From CAZVXI01 sp964631295 (GTDB taxonomy: Bacteria > Planctomycetota > Phycisphaerae > Phycisphaerales > SM1A02), in NCBI GenBank assembly GCA_964631295.1, contig CAZVXI010000185.1, positions 1 to 5,973 of the forward strand: 5,973 nucleotides of DNA. Reading direction: 5' to 3'. The position numbers were made by a program, and so were the translations under genes. The notes under the pieces were generated by a model. That model saw only the letters and a list, made by a program, of their open reading frames with translations, was not told the origin of the DNA and ran no database searches. This document shows positions 5,862-5,973 of the stretch, piece by piece; positions within the stretch are counted from its first letter, which is position 1; the number at the start of each line of letters is the position of its first letter.

Positions 5862-5973
5862 GACACCAACTACAAACGACTGCTTCTTGATTGCTTTAGT
5901 TCTTTCGTAGATTGAACATGTATGTGTAGCCGAGATCGAACAGTGGGAAACTACCAGTAACGGGCGTCGCGTG
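5862..5973 (-). other. Upstream part of the Cys-rich reading frame and possible leader
   Basis: The Cys-rich frame stays open through all of this stretch to the window edge. Its codons nearest the ATG give a believable signal-peptide start (KAIKKQSFVVGV), while those further out (about 5892-5973) give a Cys/His/Ser-containing sequence that does not look like a signal peptide and may be untranslated. I see no convincing -10/-35 pair and no strong Shine-Dalgarno site. Confidence 0.45.

Overview
Every gene supported in this window lies on the minus strand. The organism is probably a member of the Planctomycetota, perhaps Phycisphaerae. That is an inference from the mix of a DUF1573 lipoprotein, a MauE/DoxX-like redox membrane protein, Sec-exported proteins of unknown family, mostly weak ribosome binding sites, and a CACGGAG-type intergenic repeat I remember from such genomes. 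No ribosomal or other marker gene is present to confirm it.

The left end (1-480) holds the first 160 codons of aroB, 3-dehydroquinate synthase of the shikimate pathway, cut off by the window edge. It is an ordinary housekeeping gene apart from a Gly/Asp/Ala-rich insert near its N-terminus. Bases 481-743 are intergenic and hold the CACGGAG-type repeat, a pair of 13-base direct repeats and no convincing gene.

The rest (744-5861) is a tightly packed run of six genes that looks like one operon. Reading 5' to 3' on the minus strand it encodes: a secreted protein with 15 cysteines in its mature part; a secreted 360-residue protein, possibly LolA-like; a 340-residue lipoprotein with a DUF1573 domain; a five-helix MauE/DoxX-like membrane protein fused to a thioredoxin domain with a CSHC active site; a 392-residue exported, mainly helical protein with an LTxxQ motif; and a small four-helix membrane protein. 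Junctions range from a 26-base overlap to a 31-base gap.

The most interesting reading is that this is an envelope system built around the Cys-rich protein. It would be exported and its disulfides formed or isomerised by the MauE-thioredoxin fusion, much as MauE and MauD support maturation of the disulfide-rich small subunit of methylamine dehydrogenase. The other genes would be accessory envelope factors. The linkage, domains and cysteines are seen directly; the joint function is inferred.

No RNA gene, CRISPR array, insertion sequence or convincing plus-strand gene was found.
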